Notes: generated from the letters alone by a model not told the origin. Positions 7,297 to 18,560 are shown, counted from the first letter of the stretch. The stretch: DNA of 64,000 nt from JBGAHD01 sp044226395 (GCA_044226395.1 JBGAHD010000004.1:372001-436000); one strand, 5' to 3'. Made by a program: numbers and translations.

Positions 7297-8553
7297 TTAG
7301 GCGGAACGGCGATACATCTGGAACGCGCCGAGACCCAGACCCAGCATCATCAGAGCCAGCAGGGCCTTGCCACCCAGACCCATGGTCGGGATGGAAGCCG
7401 AGATGGCCAAGCAGCTCAGGTTGTAGGTCAGCGTGCCTTCGTCGGTATCGTCGGTGTTGCAGGTCAGCGTGCCGGTGATCGTCTGACCCGGCACCAGCGG
7501 AACGGCGCAGGAGAAAGCGATCGAGCCCGTGCCACCAGCGGCGACCGGATTGGTCACCGCGCCGAGCGTGAAGCCAGCGCCCGTGATGGCGCAGCCGGTC
7601 ACGGCCAGCGGGCCGGTGCCGAGGTTACGAACCGTGATGCCGCCCGAAGCGGTCGAACCCTGCACGCCCGAAACCGAGGCGGTGCCACCCGAAGCGGGCG
7701 TGGTGTCGACTTCCGGAGCCACAACGCCGGCCGGAACCTGCAGATCCCACACGCGGGTGCGCGGGGCGGAGGCCGGGGTGTCCGTCTCGGTGCAGGTCAG
7801 CGTACCGGTCTGCGCGGCGGCGCCGCGAGTGACCGACAGGCCGATCGGCGTGCCAGCGCCAGCGCCCGGGGCATTGAAGGTCTGCGTGCCGCCACCCGTG
7901 ATCGTGAACGCGGCCGGAGCGGCCGTGCACGCGATCGCGGTCGACGCCGTCGCCGCGCCGCCAGTGGCGGTCGGGGTGATCGACGAAGTGGCAACCGTGT
8001 TCAGCGCGCCAGCGCCAAACGTCACTTCAGGCGTGGCATCGGACGTGCCGTCAGCATCGAACGTCGGCGCATACGACAGCGTCGGCGGCGTGTTGACGTT
8101 GGCGACCGTGATGCGGAACGTACCGGTGCGCGTGCAAGCCGGCGTGGCCGTGCCCGTGCATTCGATGAAGTTCTGCGTGAAGTCGTAGTTGCCCAGGGCG
8201 ATGGCCGGGGCCGAAACCAGCGCGAAACCGCAGTAAGCGGTCGCGGTGCTGGTCAGCGGCGAACCCGCGCCACTCGGCGGGATGACGCGAATACGGGCCG
8301 GACCCGTCAACACGGCGCAGACCGAACCCGGGACCAGGACGGTCGGGGTCACGGTCGGGAAGTTCACCGCGTCGTAGGCCAGATCCAACTGCGTGTCCTG
8401 GGTGTCGCCGTCGCCAGCGAACAGCACCTGGATGTTGGCCGTGCCGCCGACCGCGATGGTCGCCGGATCCGGGTTTTGCGTGTAGGTGCCGGCGACCGCG
8501 TTACCCGCGGTCGCAAGCGCTCCGATTGCCGCACAAATCAAAAGCTTCTTCAT
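7297..8553 (-). CDS. Secreted cohesin-like protein with IPTM-type C-terminal sorting tail (paralogue 3)
   Basis: 418 residues from ATG 8553, preceded by GGGGAG 10 bases upstream (an in-frame ATG at 8571 is less likely). The parts are a signal peptide (ending NAVAG), a cohesin-like domain to about residue 150 with the shared four-Cys pattern and RVIPPSGAG, a middle region, an ASH-like domain at about 270-385 and the tail SIPTMGLGGKALLALMMLG-MYRRSA. It is the last gene of an apparent operon: the dockerin gene (to 9078), the short relative (9057-8617), then this gene after 63 bases and a strong terminator. Of the three copies this one is physically linked to the dockerin gene, so it is the best candidate for an anchored partner. 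Confidence 0.87.
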   Translation of the reverse strand: MKKLLICAAIGALATAGNAVAGTYTQNPDPATIAVGGTANIQVLFAGDGDTQDTQLDLAYDAVNFPTVTPTVLVPGSVCAVLTGPARIRVIPPSGAGSPLTSTATAYCGFALVSAPAIALGNYDFTQNFIECTGTATPACTRTGTFRITVANVNTPPTLSYAPTFDADGTSDATPEVTFGAGALNTVATSSITPTATGGAATASTAIACTAAPAAFTITGGGTQTFNAPGAGAGTPIGLSVTRGAAAQTGTLTCTETDTPASAPRTRVWDLQVPAGVVAPEVDTTPASGGTASVSGVQGSTASGGITVRNLGTGPLAVTGCAITGAGFTLGAVTNPVAAGGTGSIAFSCAVPLVPGQTITGTLTCNTDDTDEGTLTYNLSCLAISASIPTMGLGGKALLALMMLGLGLGAFQMYRRSA

Positions 8554-8616
8554 GATGTCGTCACTCCCCATCGTCTAAAGGGCGCAAAGCAAAACAACGT
8601 TCGAACTTAAAACAAA

Positions 8617-9057
8617 TTACTTGGCGGAGACGTCCGTGGCCTCGCTACCGCAATTTTGCGAACCGCCCGCAGCCGCGCACTCGGTGAAAGCAACGCGGAA
8701 GCCGGGCGAGGTCGCGCCCCCCTTAGCCTTGAACGTGAAGGCGCAATAATCCGTCGCCTTCGAGGTCAAAGCCTGGCCCGCGCCGCTCGGCGGAACGACA
8801 CGGATCTTGTTTTCCTTCGGCAGGCCCACGCAGACCGAACCCGGGACCTTGGCGACCGCCTTAACCAGCGACAGGTTGTCGCCGAAAGCGATGTCGGCCT
8901 GGGCGTCCTGCGTCGCGCCGTCGCCAGAGAAGCTGACGATCGCCGTGACATAGCCCGCCTTGGCGGAGCTGTCGGACCAGATTTCGAACTGACCCGCGCT
9001 GGCCGAACCGGCGAACGCAAGGGCGGCGGATGCAATGACGAGATGCTTGATCTTCAT
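8617..9057 (-). CDS. Short secreted single-domain cohesin-like protein
   Basis: 146 residues from ATG 9057 (ribosome site TGGAG upstream). The signal peptide is MKIKHLVIASAALAFAGSASA, then one domain homologous to the N-terminal domain of the three IPTM proteins. Shared blocks are FSGDGATQDAQADIAF, VPGSVC, IRVVPPSGAG, LTSKATDYCAF and a final FTECAA plus Cys, so the four cysteines (probably two disulfides) are kept. It has no ASH domain and no sorting tail, so it should be soluble outside the inner membrane. It sits 20 bases downstream of the dockerin gene and 63 bases upstream of paralogue 3. Function unknown; a soluble cohesin-like adaptor is an inference. Confidence 0.82.
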   Translation of the reverse strand: MKIKHLVIASAALAFAGSASAGQFEIWSDSSAKAGYVTAIVSFSGDGATQDAQADIAFGDNLSLVKAVAKVPGSVCVGLPKENKIRVVPPSGAGQALTSKATDYCAFTFKAKGGATSPGFRVAFTECAAAGGSQNCGSEATDVSAK

Positions 9058-9077
9058 ATGATTAATCTCCAGTCCAA

Positions 9078-9920
9078 TCACGTGCACGAGGCGCCGGCGG
9101 CGAGCAGGTTCGTCACGCAGGTGCGATCACCCGCGGAGATGTTGCCGTCTTCGTTGCAGTCAACCTGACCGCTTTGCAGCGTGCCGGCCAGTTCGTTGGT
9201 GATCGCGGTGCGATCGCCAGCCGTGATCGAAGCGCTGTTGTTGGCATCGCCGCGGCAGGCGCGACCGATGGCGGTCGAGCGACGCGACTCGTAGTTGTCG
9301 ACCTGCACGGTGCCGGTCGCGGTGCCCGAGACCCAGCCCAGCTGCACGTATTCGACCGAACCGGTGGCGCCGGTGACGGTGACGGCCGGCAGCGCGGTGC
9401 AAGCGGCGATGTTGCCGCAGTTGCCCTGCACGTTGGCGGTCATGTTGCCAGCGGTGGTGTTCCAGTCGAGTTCGACCGAGTACCACTTGTTGGCGACGAC
9501 CGAGCCATTGGCCGTCGAGCCGGTGCCCGAAGCGGTGGCGAAGTCGAAGGCGCCGGTGGTGGCGTTGTAGGTCACGGCGAAGACCTGCGCGTTCGACGCG
9601 TTGAGGCCCTTGTAGACGACCGGGTTACCACCCGTCGTACCCGTGAACACATAGAAGCGAGCGCGCAGACGCGTGTCGGCGGCGGTGATCGTACCGTCCT
9701 GCACGAACTGGCCAGCGGCCGACGAGCTCAGACCGCACAGACCGGAATAACGCTTGACGGCCGGGCTGCCATTCGGCTGGCCAGCGGTCGGCGTGCCGAC
9801 GACGCCACCACCCGGCGGCGAACCAGCGCCCCACGCGGCGGTGCTGCAAGCGAGGACCGATTCGGCGCTCAGGAGCGCGCCACCGGCGACAATAGCCAAA
9901 GCAAGAGTCTTGAATTTCAC
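9078..9920 (-). CDS. Secreted LamG-like protein with C-terminal dockerin domain
   Basis: 280 residues from GTG 9920. That start has a GGGGAGAATT ribosome site and begins directly at the signal peptide (about residues 1-25, ending SVLAC). Residues about 30-215 form a beta-rich domain of concanavalin/LamG type (LRARFYVFTG, KWYSVELDWN, VQLGWVSG, VQVDNYESRR). The last 62 residues are a type I dockerin-like module: two EF-hand-like loops, DANNSASITAGD and DCNEDGNISAGD, each followed by GDRT and a helix. Dockerins bind cohesins through such Ca2+-loaded repeats. It is first in an operon with two proteins whose domains look cohesin-like. The ligand of the LamG-like part is unknown. Confidence 0.85.
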   Translation of the reverse strand: MKFKTLALAIVAGGALLSAESVLACSTAAWGAGSPPGGGVVGTPTAGQPNGSPAVKRYSGLCGLSSSAAGQFVQDGTITAADTRLRARFYVFTGTTGGNPVVYKGLNASNAQVFAVTYNATTGAFDFATASGTGSTANGSVVANKWYSVELDWNTTAGNMTANVQGNCGNIAACTALPAVTVTGATGSVEYVQLGWVSGTATGTVQVDNYESRRSTAIGRACRGDANNSASITAGDRTAITNELAGTLQSGQVDCNEDGNISAGDRTCVTNLLAAGASCT

Positions 9921-10235
9921 TTGAATTCTCCCCGTGGGGCGGAGCCCAACGTTGCGATAGTAGTTCACGATCACACGAAAAAGAAGGGGTTAGACCTCAT
10001 TTCGTAGGATCGACCTGTGCTCGCGCCCTGCCTGACGCTGGCGAAAGTCCCGATGGTGTGACGATTACCGCCCCCTCGACCCCTCGCCCGCGCCCGAACC
10101 ACGTCAGAGCACCGTGCATTCGGTAATAACGCAGGACGAAATTGAAAGCGGCCATCGACGGGAAAAGATGTCGCGATTCGGGCCAGCGATCGTCAAACTT
10201 GCCAAAGCGGTCACACTTTCGACGCGACCCGCGCC
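9921..10235. other. Intergenic region upstream of dockerin operon
   Basis: The region lies between the dockerin gene start and the end of the DUF455 gene, both on the minus strand. It should hold the promoter of the dockerin operon. I see no gene and no clear promoter motif, only the ribosome site next to 9920. Confidence 0.4.
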
Positions 10236-11051
10236 TCAATTCCGCCCGGGTCGGGCCAACTCGGCCAGCGCGGCGAGCTCATCGGCCCGGAATCCCGCGA
10301 GCATTCGCGCCTGCTCATTGAAGGGCAGCCGCACCGCGCCCCGCGCCCGACCCTGGATCAGGTCGAGGAAGGTCGCGACCGATTCGACCCCGCGGGAAAC
10401 GCACAGGAATTGAAACCATCGGGTGCCGGCGGCGACGTGGGCGACTTCTTCGCGCAGGATGACCTCGAGCACCGCCACGGTGTCGTGATCGCCATTCGCG
10501 CGCAGGCGCTCGATCATGCCCGGAGTCACGTCGAGCCCGCGCGCCTCGAGCACGCGCGGCACCAGGGCCATGCGCGCGAGGGCGTCTTCCTGCGTGGCGA
10601 CGGCCATTTCCCACAGGCCGTTGTGCGCGTCGAAATCGCCGTAGGCATGGCCGTAGTGCGCGAGTCGCTCGCGCAACAGTTCGAAGTGACGGGCTTCGTC
10701 GGCGGCGACCGCGATCCAGTCGTCGACGAACTCGCGCGGCATCGCGCGAAAGCGATAGACCGCGTCCCACGCTAGGTTGATGGCGTTGAACTCGATGTGC
10801 GCGACCGCGTGGATCAGGGCCGCCCTGCCCTCCGCGCTGCCGAGGCCGCGTTGCGGCAACTCGCGCGGACTCACCAGGCGTGGCCGTTCCGGACGACCCG
10901 GCATGGGCAAAGGTTCGATCACGGTCGCGGCGCCGTCGAGCGTCAGCAACCCCGCGCGCCAATCGCGCGCGGCCTGGGCGGTGAGCGCGATCTTCTCGCT
11001 TGGATCGCGCGCGTTTAGGCACGCCCAGGCGACGTCGTGAATGGCGCTCAT
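10236..11051 (-). CDS. DUF455 family ferritin-like protein
   Basis: 271 residues. Members have a ferritin-like four-helix bundle with di-iron ligands. Visible here are a Glu-rich helix (ALIHAVAHIEFNAINLAWDAVYRF), an EARHFELL helix and a later EEVAHVAAGTRWF helix, which together give the Glu and ExxH ligands of a di-iron site. The biochemical role of DUF455 proteins is not established. It follows purF on the same strand with an 18-base gap (11051 to 11069), so it is probably co-transcribed with purF. Confidence 0.88.
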   Translation of the reverse strand: MSAIHDVAWACLNARDPSEKIALTAQAARDWRAGLLTLDGAATVIEPLPMPGRPERPRLVSPRELPQRGLGSAEGRAALIHAVAHIEFNAINLAWDAVYRFRAMPREFVDDWIAVAADEARHFELLRERLAHYGHAYGDFDAHNGLWEMAVATQEDALARMALVPRVLEARGLDVTPGMIERLRANGDHDTVAVLEVILREEVAHVAAGTRWFQFLCVSRGVESVATFLDLIQGRARGAVRLPFNEQARMLAGFRADELAALAELARPGRN

Positions 11052-11068
11052 GCCGCGCGACCCCGCGA

Positions 11069-12547
11069 TCAAGAGGCCTTGCGTCGCTCGGTCTTGGCCT
11101 GATCGGAACGCAACTGCGCGACGCGCGACATGTAATCGTCGTCGACGCCGGTCACGTACTCGCCCGAGAAGCACGAGGCATCGAACGCGGTCAGACGCTC
11201 GTTGCCTTCGCTGACGGCGGCGACGAGATCGTCGAGGTCCTGATAGATCAGCCAATCGCAGCCGAGCAAGGTTTCGATCTCGGTCTCGCTGCGGCCGTGC
11301 GCGATCAACTCGGTCGGCGCGGGCATGTCGATGCCGTAGATGTTGGGGTAACGCACCGGCGGCGCGGCCGAGGCGAAGTAGACCTTACGCGCGCCGGCTT
11401 CGCGCGCCATCTGGATGATCTGCTTCGAGGTCGTGCCGCGCACGATCGAATCGTCGACCAGCAGCACGACCTTGTTGCGGAACTCCAGCTCGATCGCGTT
11501 CAACTTGCGCCGCACCGATTTCACGCGTTCCTGCTGGCCGGGCATGATGAAGGTGCGACCGACATAGCGATTCTTGACGAAGCCCTCGCGATACGGCACG
11601 CCGAGAATATTGGCCAGCGGAATCGCGGCCGTGCGGCTGGTGTCGGGAATGGGCATGACCGCGTCGATGTCGTGATCGGGTCGCAGGCGCATGATCTTGC
11701 GCGCCAGGCGCTCGCCCATGCGCAGACGCGCCTTGTACACCGACACGTCTTCCATCATCGAATCGGGTCGCGCCAGATAGACGTATTCGAAGATGCACGG
11801 CGCGTGCTTGGCCGGCGTCGCGCATTGGCGCGTGTGCAGCTGACCATCGAGCGTGACCACCACGCCTTCGCCCGGCGCGATGTCGCGCAGGCGCTTGAAG
11901 CCGAGCAGATCGAGCGCGACGCTTTCCGAAGCGATCGCGTACTCGTTGCCTTCGTCCGAGGCGCGCACGCCGATCACCGCCGGACGAATGCCGTGCGGAT
12001 CGCGAAACGCCACCAGGCCCACGCCCAGCACCAACGCCACCACCGCATAGCCGCCCACGCAGCGGTTATGCACCGCGGCCACGGCCTTGAACACATGATC
12101 GGGCTCGATGCGCAGATGCGCCTGCAACTGCAGCTCGTGCGCGAGGATGTTGAGCAGCACTTCCGAATCGGACTGCGTGTTGATGTGCCGGCGATCCTGC
12201 TCGAACAATTCGCGGCGCAGGACGTCGGTATTGGTCAGATTGCCGTTGTGCGCGAGCGCGATGCCGAACGGCGAGTTGACGTAGAACGGCTGCGCTTCCG
12301 CCGCGCCCTCCGAGCCCGCGGTCGGATAGCGACAGTGACCGATGCCCACGCGTCCGGTGAGGTTGAGCACGCTGGCTTCGTTGAACACGTCGCGCACGAG
12401 GCCATTGCCCTTATGCAGACGAAGCACATTGCCATCCACCGTGGCGATACCGGCGGCATCCTGTCCGCGATGTTGCAGGACCGTGAGCGCGTCGTAGAGT
12501 GACGCCGCCACGTTGTTCCTGCCGACGATGCCGATGATTCCGCACAT
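11069..12547 (-). CDS. purF: Amidophosphoribosyltransferase
   Basis: PurF makes 5-phosphoribosylamine from PRPP and glutamine, the first committed step of purine synthesis. The 492-residue protein starts MCGIIGIVG, giving the N-terminal nucleophile Cys after Met removal. Glutaminase-domain motifs follow (LQHRGQDAAGI, GHCRYPTAG, LAHNGNLTN). The phosphoribosyltransferase domain carries the PRPP loop VVLLVDDSIVRGTTS. It lies 16 bases after cvpA, the classic cvpA-purF pairing. Confidence 0.97.
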   Translation of the reverse strand: MCGIIGIVGRNNVAASLYDALTVLQHRGQDAAGIATVDGNVLRLHKGNGLVRDVFNEASVLNLTGRVGIGHCRYPTAGSEGAAEAQPFYVNSPFGIALAHNGNLTNTDVLRRELFEQDRRHINTQSDSEVLLNILAHELQLQAHLRIEPDHVFKAVAAVHNRCVGGYAVVALVLGVGLVAFRDPHGIRPAVIGVRASDEGNEYAIASESVALDLLGFKRLRDIAPGEGVVVTLDGQLHTRQCATPAKHAPCIFEYVYLARPDSMMEDVSVYKARLRMGERLARKIMRLRPDHDIDAVMPIPDTSRTAAIPLANILGVPYREGFVKNRYVGRTFIMPGQQERVKSVRRKLNAIELEFRNKVVLLVDDSIVRGTTSKQIIQMAREAGARKVYFASAAPPVRYPNIYGIDMPAPTELIAHGRSETEIETLLGCDWLIYQDLDDLVAAVSEGNERLTAFDASCFSGEYVTGVDDDYMSRVAQLRSDQAKTERRKAS

Positions 12548-12563
12548 GATGAGCCTCGCGTCT

Positions 12564-13118
12564 TCAGGTTTTCGCCGTGGGCGCCGCGGGCGGCGGCACG
12601 GCAGGCGTGTTCGGCGCGGCGGCGCCGGCACCGTAATCGAGATAGCGGCGCACCGAATCCGGCAGCATGCGCGAGAGTTGCTCGGCGACGCGCTGGAAGG
12701 TCGGAATCGCGCGCGACTCCTGCCACCACGGATCGCGCGGCAGCGGCGTCCAGCCGAGCAAAATGACCAAGGCCACCACCAGCAAGCCGCCGCGCACCAG
12801 GCCAAAGCCCATGCCGAGCAAGCGATCGGTGCCCGAAAGCCCCGTGCTCTCGACAAGCTTGCGCAGCAGATAGGTCAGCACCGCGCCCAGCACCAAGGTG
12901 CCGATGAAAATCAGCGCATGCCCGAGCGCGAGTCGCGCCGAGGGCAATTCGATCGAGGTCTCGAACAAGCTCGCGAGCGCGCCGCCAAACATCATCGACA
13001 AGGCGATCGCCGCGGCCCACACCGCCAGCGCCATGGCTTCGGCGATGAAGCCACGCACGACGCCGACCACGATCGAGGTCGCGATGATCAGGATGATGGC
13101 GATGTCGGCGACGTTCAC
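12564..13118 (-). CDS. cvpA: CvpA family inner membrane protein
   Basis: 184 residues from GTG 13118. Four hydrophobic segments cover about residues 5-165 (ADIAIILIIATSIVVGVVRG is the family's opening), and the Gly/Arg-rich GMGFGLVRGGLLVV segment is typical. The C-terminus is Pro/Ala-rich and cytoplasmic or periplasmic. CvpA is required for colicin V production in E. coli and has wider roles in envelope stress and bile tolerance. It sits between a SPOR-domain gene, 9 bases away, and purF. Confidence 0.9.
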   Translation of the reverse strand: MNVADIAIILIIATSIVVGVVRGFIAEAMALAVWAAAIALSMMFGGALASLFETSIELPSARLALGHALIFIGTLVLGAVLTYLLRKLVESTGLSGTDRLLGMGFGLVRGGLLVVALVILLGWTPLPRDPWWQESRAIPTFQRVAEQLSRMLPDSVRRYLDYGAGAAAPNTPAVPPPAAPTAKT

Positions 13119-13126
13119 GAACTCAC

Positions 13127-14146
13127 TCAGGGATGCGGCACGACGATGCCGTCGATCTGCAACCGCGCCTTGAGCGCGTCGCGCAGGCGTTCGGCATTGG
13201 CGCGCTGCGCCTCGGGCCCGACGCGCACGCGATAGAGCGTGCCCTTCTCGGCGCGCACGGTGTCGGTGAAGGCGGTGAAGCCGGCGGCGCGCAACTTGTC
13301 GCGACGCGCCTTGGCATCGGCCTCGGCCTGGAAAGCGCCGACCTGCACGGCCCAACCGGTAGCGGTGGCGCCGACCGCGGCGGCGGGCACATCGGCGCGC
13401 GGCGTGTCATCGATCTCGACCACGCTCGCACTCAAGTTGGCGCGCGCGCGCTTGGCGGCCAGGCGCACGCGTTCGGCCTGGGCGCGATCCACGTAAGGCC
13501 CGGCGCGCACGCGAAGGCCCGCTTGACCATTGAGGTCGACGCGCTCGGTGTGCGCTTCGATGCCGGCGCGCTTCAACTCCGCGACCAGGGCATTGGCATT
13601 ATCGACTTTGCCGTAGCTGCCGAAATTCACGGCGTAGCGACCGCGTGCGGTCGTCGCGGGCAAGGTCTCGTTGACTGGCGTGGCGGCCGTGGCCGTGGGC
13701 GCGGGCGATTGCGTGATCGCGTCGGTGATTTGCGCGCTGGTCGTCGGCGTGTTCGGCGCGGGCTTGGGTTCGACCGGCGCCGGTGGTGGCCTCGTCACCG
13801 CAGTGTCGGGAGTTGGTGTCTGCGTCTGTGCCGGTTCGGTGGTCGTGACGGGCGCGTCCGCGGTGCCGGCGAAAGCATCGGGACGCGGCGGCGCTTGTGT
13901 ATCGACCGTGGCGATTTGATCGGCGCTGGGGTCGGGCGTGGCGGCGACCACGGGCGGCTGGCCCGGCGGCGTCAGCGGCACGACCTGGGTTTCGAAATCG
14001 CGACCGGGTTCGGCCGGCATGGACAGGTCGACGGTCTGCGTCGAGCCCGGCGCGCGCGGACCATCGAGCAGCATCGGCACGAAGATCACGGCGAGCACGA
14101 TCAGCACGGTCGCGCCGAGCAGGCGCTGTTTCAGGGCAGAATCCAT
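13127..14146 (-). CDS. DedD-like protein with two SPOR domains
   Basis: 339 residues: a short cytoplasmic start (MDSALKQRLLGA), one transmembrane helix (TVLIVLAVIFVPMLL, about residues 12-27), a Pro/Thr-rich spacer to about 170, then two SPOR repeats (RYAVNFGSYGKVDNANALV and WAVQVGAFQAEADAKARRD openings). SPOR domains bind denuded peptidoglycan at the division septum. DedD usually has one SPOR domain, so the tandem copy is a local variation also seen in this order. Gene order (folC, this gene, cvpA, purF) supports the DedD assignment. Confidence 0.88.
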   Translation of the reverse strand: MDSALKQRLLGATVLIVLAVIFVPMLLDGPRAPGSTQTVDLSMPAEPGRDFETQVVPLTPPGQPPVVAATPDPSADQIATVDTQAPPRPDAFAGTADAPVTTTEPAQTQTPTPDTAVTRPPPAPVEPKPAPNTPTTSAQITDAITQSPAPTATAATPVNETLPATTARGRYAVNFGSYGKVDNANALVAELKRAGIEAHTERVDLNGQAGLRVRAGPYVDRAQAERVRLAAKRARANLSASVVEIDDTPRADVPAAAVGATATGWAVQVGAFQAEADAKARRDKLRAAGFTAFTDTVRAEKGTLYRVRVGPEAQRANAERLRDALKARLQIDGIVVPHP

Positions 14147-14190
14147 GTCGCGTTCCGAAGGGGCGGGGCGGCGGCGATTATACGCGCCCG

Positions 14191-15501
14191 TCAGGCGCCC
14201 GTACTCGATTCGTTCCGCCAGTCGTTCAGCGCGCAGGCGACGGTGAAGAAGGAACCGAACACCAGCACGCGGCCTTCGCGGCCGGCGTCGGCGCGCGCGA
14301 GCGTCAGCGCCTGAGCGTAGCTGTCGCACGCGTCCACGCGCGCCTCGGGCACGGCGGCCAGCACGCGTTGGCGCGTTTCGGCGGCATCGATGCCACGCGG
14401 CGAGTAAGACTGCAGACCGAACACGCGCCAGTGAGCGATCCACGGCGCCAGGGGCGCGACGATGCCGGGAATGTCTTTGTCGCCGAGCGCGGCGAAGACC
14501 GCGACCGTGCGCGCGCGCGGCGCCTCGATCAACCACGCGGCGATTTCGCGCGCGGCCTGCGGATTGTGACCGACATCGAGCCAGACTTCGGGCGCCTGGG
14601 CGATGCATTGCAAACGGCCATCCGGCGCCGCCGCGAGCACGCCCGCGCTCAACGCCGAATTCGGCACCGGCAAGCGATCGCGCAAGGCATGCATCACGGC
14701 GATCGCGGCCGCGGCATTGGCGATCTGCGCCGGCGCGCGCAATCGTGGCAGGGGCAAGCGATGATGCGTGCCGTCGACATGACGCCACGACCAGCCGTCG
14801 CCTTCGCGCTGCGCGAAAAAGGTCTCTCCCGCGCGCGCGAGCAAGGCGCCCTGCCCGCGCGCGGCTTCGAGCAAGGACTCCGGCGGTCGCGCCTCGCCGA
14901 TCACGGCGGGACGGCCCGGACGAAAGATGCCGGCTTTCTCGCGTCCGATCATTTCGCGATCGCGACCGAGATATTCCTGATGATCGAGATCAACCGTGGT
15001 CACCACGGCCGCGTCGGCGTCGACCAGATTCACCGCGTCGAGTCGCCCGCCCAGCCCCACTTCGAGCACGGCCACGTCCACGCCCTCGCGCGTGAAGATA
15101 TCGAGCGCGGCCAGCGTGCCGAATTCGAAATACGTCAGCGGCGTCTCGCCGCGCGCGTGTTCGATGCGCGCGAAGGCCGCGCACAACGTGTCGTCGTCGA
15201 CCTCGCGACCCTCGATGCGCACGCGTTCGTTGTAACGCAGCAGATGCGGCGACGTGAACGCGCCCACGCGATGCCCCGCGGCGCGCGCGATGGCTTCGAT
15301 GAAGGCGACGGTGGAACCCTTGCCGTTGGTGCCGCCGACCGTGATCACGATCGGCGCCGGTCGCGTCGCGCCGAGTCGACGCGCCACGGCCTCGACGCGA
15401 TCGAGGCCCAGCGCGATCGGCTGCGGATGCGTGCGTTGCTGATACTCGAGCCACTGCGCCAGCGTGCGCGGACTCGCGGGCGGCGATGGCGTCGTGCTCA
15501 A
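14191..15501 (-). CDS. folC: Bifunctional folylpolyglutamate / dihydrofolate synthase
   Basis: 436 residues. FolC adds glutamate to dihydropteroate and to folates. Mur-ligase-type motifs are visible: the P-loop TVGGTNGKGST, the folate-site loop FTSPHLLRYNERVRIEG, LEVGLGGRLDAVN and the DVGHNPQAA motif of the C-terminal domain. It lies 7 bases after accD on the same strand, in the usual accD-folC order. Confidence 0.96.
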   Translation of the reverse strand: MSTTPSPPASPRTLAQWLEYQQRTHPQPIALGLDRVEAVARRLGATRPAPIVITVGGTNGKGSTVAFIEAIARAAGHRVGAFTSPHLLRYNERVRIEGREVDDDTLCAAFARIEHARGETPLTYFEFGTLAALDIFTREGVDVAVLEVGLGGRLDAVNLVDADAAVVTTVDLDHQEYLGRDREMIGREKAGIFRPGRPAVIGEARPPESLLEAARGQGALLARAGETFFAQREGDGWSWRHVDGTHHRLPLPRLRAPAQIANAAAAIAVMHALRDRLPVPNSALSAGVLAAAPDGRLQCIAQAPEVWLDVGHNPQAAREIAAWLIEAPRARTVAVFAALGDKDIPGIVAPLAPWIAHWRVFGLQSYSPRGIDAAETRQRVLAAVPEARVDACDSYAQALTLARADAGREGRVLVFGSFFTVACALNDWRNESSTGA

Positions 15502-15508
15502 GCGAGCC

Positions 15509-16402
<894 letters not shown>

Positions 16403-16479
16403 GTCGGGTCGAATCGGAGCGGGGGCGCGGGGCCGGGGGGCGAATCCTAACGCAAACCGCCCGGCGCCTGCCCGGGTTG

Positions 16480-17295
16480 TCAGGCCGCGTGCGGCGCGCG
16501 CGCCTGATCGATCGCGGCGCGCAGCGGCGCGAGGAAGCGCGTAGCGGCTTCGACCGGATCGCTGGCTTTTTCCAAGGTTTCGACCAGCGCGGATCCCACG
16601 ACCACGGCATCGGCGAAGGCCGCGATCGCCCGCGCCTGCGCGGGCTCCTTGACGCCGAAGCCCACGGCCAGCGGCGTGTCACCCATCAAGGCGCGCATGC
16701 CGGCCACGCGCGCGCCGACATCGCCGAGCGCGAGCCGGTCGGCGCCGGTGATGCCGGCGAAGGACACGTAGTAAACGAAACCCTGCGCGCTCTTGGCCAC
16801 GCGACGCAGGCGCTCGTCGGTCGTGGTCGGCGCGGTGAGAAAGATCTGGCGCAGGCCATGGTCTTGCAGCAAGCCCGCGAGCAGATCGGCCTCTTCCACC
16901 GGCAGATCGACCAGCAGCAGGCCATCGACGCCCGCCGCCGTGGACTCGCGACAGAAGCGCTCGTGACCGTGGATTTCGAGCGGATTGAGATAACCCATCA
17001 ACACCACGGGCGTGGTCGTGTCGCGGCGACGGAATTCGCTGACGAACTCGAGCACGCGACGCACGCCGACGCCACGCGCCAAGGCGCGTTCGCTGGCGCG
17101 TTGAATCACCGGGCCATCGGCCATCGGGTCGGAAAACGGCACGCCGAGTTCGATCAGATCGGCGCCAGCCGCGACCAGCGCGTGCATCACCGCGACGGTC
17201 CGTTCCGGTTGCGGATCACCGGCGGTGATGAAGGGAATCAGACCCACGCGCCCGGCGGCGCGCAGTTCGGCGAAACGATGATCGATGCGGTTCAA
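16480..17295 (-). CDS. trpA: Tryptophan synthase alpha chain
   Basis: TrpA cleaves indole-3-glycerol phosphate to indole, which passes to TrpB. Motifs: LIPFITAGDP, LIELGVPFSDPMADGPVIQ with the catalytic Glu and Asp, and GFGVKEPAQA. Start choice: TTG 17295 gives NRIDHRFAELRA, the family's normal opening, and has AGGAG eight bases upstream. The alternative GTG 17331 overlaps the trpB stop (GTGA) and would add 12 residues. With the TTG start the protein is 271 residues. Confidence 0.95.
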   Translation of the reverse strand: MNRIDHRFAELRAAGRVGLIPFITAGDPQPERTVAVMHALVAAGADLIELGVPFSDPMADGPVIQRASERALARGVGVRRVLEFVSEFRRRDTTTPVVLMGYLNPLEIHGHERFCRESTAAGVDGLLLVDLPVEEADLLAGLLQDHGLRQIFLTAPTTTDERLRRVAKSAQGFVYYVSFAGITGADRLALGDVGARVAGMRALMGDTPLAVGFGVKEPAQARAIAAFADAVVVGSALVETLEKASDPVEAATRFLAPLRAAIDQARAPHAA

Positions 17296-17327
17296 GCGCG
17301 GGTTCTCCTGCGATGTCGCGGGCGCCG

Positions 17328-18546
<1,219 letters not shown>

Positions 18547-18560
<14 letters not shown>

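Noticed and set aside
11000..12502. Long open frame on the plus strand opposite purF
   Set aside because: It is the antisense shadow of a well-conserved gene. High-GC coding DNA gives long open frames in other phases, and this one has no recognisable motif and an odd His/Arg-rich composition.
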